From Candidatus Melainabacteria bacterium (GTDB lineage Bacteria > Cyanobacteriota > Vampirovibrionia > Obscuribacterales > Obscuribacteraceae): 64,000 nt of DNA. The notes under the pieces were generated by a model. That model ran no database searches. It was not told the DNA's origin and saw nothing but the letters and a program-made list of their open reading frames with translations. Within the stretch, counting starts at the first letter, position 1. Each line of letters begins with the position of its first letter. Positions 62,181 to 64,000 of this stretch are shown here, piece after piece. The translations under genes were made by a program, and so were the position numbers. The stretch is from the NCBI GenBank assembly GCA_012965515.1, contig DTSE01000175.1:16953-80952 (forward strand). Direction: 5' to 3'.

Positions 62181-64000
62181 GTGGATTCCGACAGTCGCTC
62201 CGGCAAGCGTAAATCTGGCATAGATGGCGGTGTTACACAGCTCCAGCTGCCGCTGTTGTCCGACGCCTTGAAGGATTGTGAGATCATGAGGGCCGAACTC
62301 AATCAACTTCGACAGGAGAATGCTGCGCTCCGAGCGGAAATTCTCCAATTGAAGTCCGCGCCTAGTGCCGTAAGAGTAGCAGAGACGAAGACCACGTACT
62401 CAGTGAATAAACCGCTCGCGAAAGCACAAAAGGACGGCAATTCGCGCGCTAAGCTATTTTTGAGCCTTTTCCGCGCCCGGGATGATGTGTATGCGGAGAG
62501 ATGGCAGAAGAAAGACGGAACTACGAACTATTCTCCGGCAAAATCACACGATTGGAGTAGTCACACTAGAAGTGAGCGTGGGAAATTGATATGCGGGCCA
62601 AACTGTCAACTCTTGCCGCTTACAGAAGAAGTATTGCAACAGCACTGGAATGGACAGAAAACTTTAGGGATCTATCCACTGCTCAAGGACGAAACATGCT
62701 GGCTATTGGCTGTCGATTTTGACGATGCCGAGTGGAGCGATGATGCGTTAGCGTTTTTGGAAACATGTGATGCTCAGGGTGTTCCAGCATATCTTGAGCG
62801 CTCACGCTCTGGTACAGGCGGTCATGTTTGGATATTCTTTGACAATCCAGTTCGCGCATCACAAGCCAGAGCCTTGGGTGCTTTTCTAATTTCCGAAACC
62901 AAACAGAGACGATATCAACTTGGCTTCAACTCTTACGATCGGATGTTTCCAAATCAAGATACGATGCCACGAGGCGGGTACGGCAACCTGATCGCTTTGC
63001 CGCTTCAGATGGAGCCGAGTAAAGCTGGTAACAGTGTTTTTGTCGATAGAAATTTACAGCCCTTTGAAGATCAATGGACTTATCTCGGTTCAATCGTGCG
63101 GTTGCGTGTTGCCGATCTTGAATCAATTGTTCGGGCGGCATCAGCACGAGAAGCCATCTTCACGGTTCCATTGTCCTCGGATGATCCTGATTCGGAAGAA
63201 CCATGGAAGAAGAGAAAACCTCAAGATAGGAAACTACAGCAGCCACATCCTGAAGAACTTCAAGTCGTAATCAGCAACATGATTTACGTGCGAAAGGAAG
63301 GATTTAGTTCGTCCGCGTTATCAAAAATCATGGCAATTGCTGCTTTTCAAAACCCAGAGTTCTATCAGAAGCAAGCGACGAGACAGTCGACACATGACAC
63401 TCCGCGGGTGATTTGTTGCGCTGAGAATCTCGAAAAATACATCGCACTGCCGAGGGCGTGCTGGGATAGTTTGGAGGAGCATCTGAACGAATCAGGCATC
63501 AAGTTCAAAGTGACCGATGAACGATTCGCCGGGAGCACAATAGATGCAACGTTCAAAGGCCAGCTTCGAGATGCGCAAATAGATGCAGTTGCACAAATCC
63601 TAAGCAGTGACCTGGGCGTAATCAGCGCTTCAACTGCCTTTGGAAAGACTGTCGTTGCAAATTACATCATCAGCGAACGGAAGATAAATACACTGATACT
63701 TGTTCACACTCTCGCTCTGATCGATCAGTGGAAAGAAAAGCTTGAGCAATTTCTCGAAATGCCATCGAAGAGTGTCGGTCAGTTAGGTGGTGGCAAGAAG
63801 AAGCGAACCGGAATGGTGGACGTTGTTACAATTCAAAGTCTTATCAGGAAAGGTGAAGTCTCAGACATCGTGTCTGAATACGGACAAGTAATTGTCGACG
63901 AGTGCCACCATATCTCAGCCTTTAGCTTCGAGCAGGTCATTAAGCAAGCAAAGGCAAAGTATGTGTTAGGTCTGACGGCGACACCTGTCAGGAAGGATGG
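62181..64000 (+). CDS. TOTE-type AEP primase-helicase (partial)
   Basis: GTG 62181 follows AGAGGATGAG; 606 codons are open to the window edge. After a coiled coil (residues 35-60) an archaeo-eukaryotic primase domain (about 95-350) has the catalytic DFD pair in LLAVDFDDAEW (near 178), the SGTGGHVWIFF motif (near 212) and GNLIALPLQ. The helicase follows: TAFGKTVVANYI (near 486; the first Gly of the Walker loop is not seen), DECHH (near 572) and LTATPVRKDG. This order matches TOTE conflict systems. The C-terminal part is cut off by the window edge. Confidence 0.85.
   Translation, partial: MDSDSRSGKRKSGIDGGVTQLQLPLLSDALKDCEIMRAELNQLRQENAALRAEILQLKSAPSAVRVAETKTTYSVNKPLAKAQKDGNSRAKLFLSLFRARDDVYAERWQKKDGTTNYSPAKSHDWSSHTRSERGKLICGPNCQLLPLTEEVLQQHWNGQKTLGIYPLLKDETCWLLAVDFDDAEWSDDALAFLETCDAQGVPAYLERSRSGTGGHVWIFFDNPVRASQARALGAFLISETKQRRYQLGFNSYDRMFPNQDTMPRGGYGNLIALPLQMEPSKAGNSVFVDRNLQPFEDQWTYLGSIVRLRVADLESIVRAASAREAIFTVPLSSDDPDSEEPWKKRKPQDRKLQQPHPEELQVVISNMIYVRKEGFSSSALSKIMAIAAFQNPEFYQKQATRQSTHDTPRVICCAENLEKYIALPRACWDSLEEHLNESGIKFKVTDERFAGSTIDATFKGQLRDAQIDAVAQILSSDLGVISASTAFGKTVVANYIISERKINTLILVHTLALIDQWKEKLEQFLEMPSKSVGQLGGGKKKRTGMVDVVTIQSLIRKGEVSDIVSEYGQVIVDECHHISAFSFEQVIKQAKAKYVLGLTATPVRKD

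Noticed and set aside
1..64000. CRISPR array
   Set aside because: No regularly spaced repeats were seen.

Overview
The window is bacterial DNA, densely coded, with Shine-Dalgarno-type starts, lipoproteins, TolC-type outer-membrane channels and RND pumps, so the host is almost certainly diderm. The mix of TPR proteins, His-tailed EamA transporters, zincin-type proteins, an RNB-S1 nuclease and SulP reminds me of non-photosynthetic relatives of Cyanobacteria (Vampirovibrionia/Obscuribacterales). That is a low-confidence inference and no marker gene here settles it.

Left part, about 1-46 kb, looks like a mobile or mobilisable accessory region. It starts with the beginning of a relaxase-like gene coupled to a ribbon-helix-helix MobC-like gene, then an excisionase-type HTH, a RadC-like protein, two SSB paralogues with a shared structured leader, and an M23 peptidase. 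Between these sit metal-related modules. (a) An ArsR-rhodanese regulator diverges from a methyltransferase that is followed by a tiny membrane-protein gene with an in-frame UGA and a hairpin resembling a bacterial SECIS: a candidate selenoprotein absent from ordinary ORF calling. (b) An EamA transporter and a methyltransferase-like protein carry the same His-rich C-terminal module and flank a PhyH-family oxygenase. (c) A czcBA-type HME-RND operon has its outer-membrane gene split by an IS3-family element with a 3-bp target duplication. (d) A Cus-like operon (20.4-28.1 kb) has a membrane-fusion protein with two heavy-metal-binding motifs, an RND pump, TolC and small exported Cys/His proteins. 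(e) A P1B ATPase with an APC motif, a CmtR-like repressor with an operator overlapping the promoter, and an intact czcBAC set lie between two 76-bp imperfect direct repeats. Just inside the right repeat is the scar of a deleted second copy of operon (d). A 3' fragment of a tRNA-Arg(ACG) with its terminator lies at 46.0 kb and may mark an integration site. A zincin-type putative effector with two small downstream genes lies at 33-36 kb.

Right part, 46-60.5 kb, looks more like chromosomal housekeeping or stress functions: patatin-like lipase, a Pro-heptad coiled-coil membrane protein, SulP transporter, Hsp20, a frameshifted RNB-S1 ribonuclease, another zincin protein, a receiver-like protein lacking its phospho-acceptor Asp, and a tandem universal stress protein. 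At 60.6-64 kb the sequence becomes patchy, with hemerythrin and other remnants, a DUF2726-type nuclease gene and, running off the right edge, a TOTE-type primase-helicase gene. The last two may be a defence or conflict locus.
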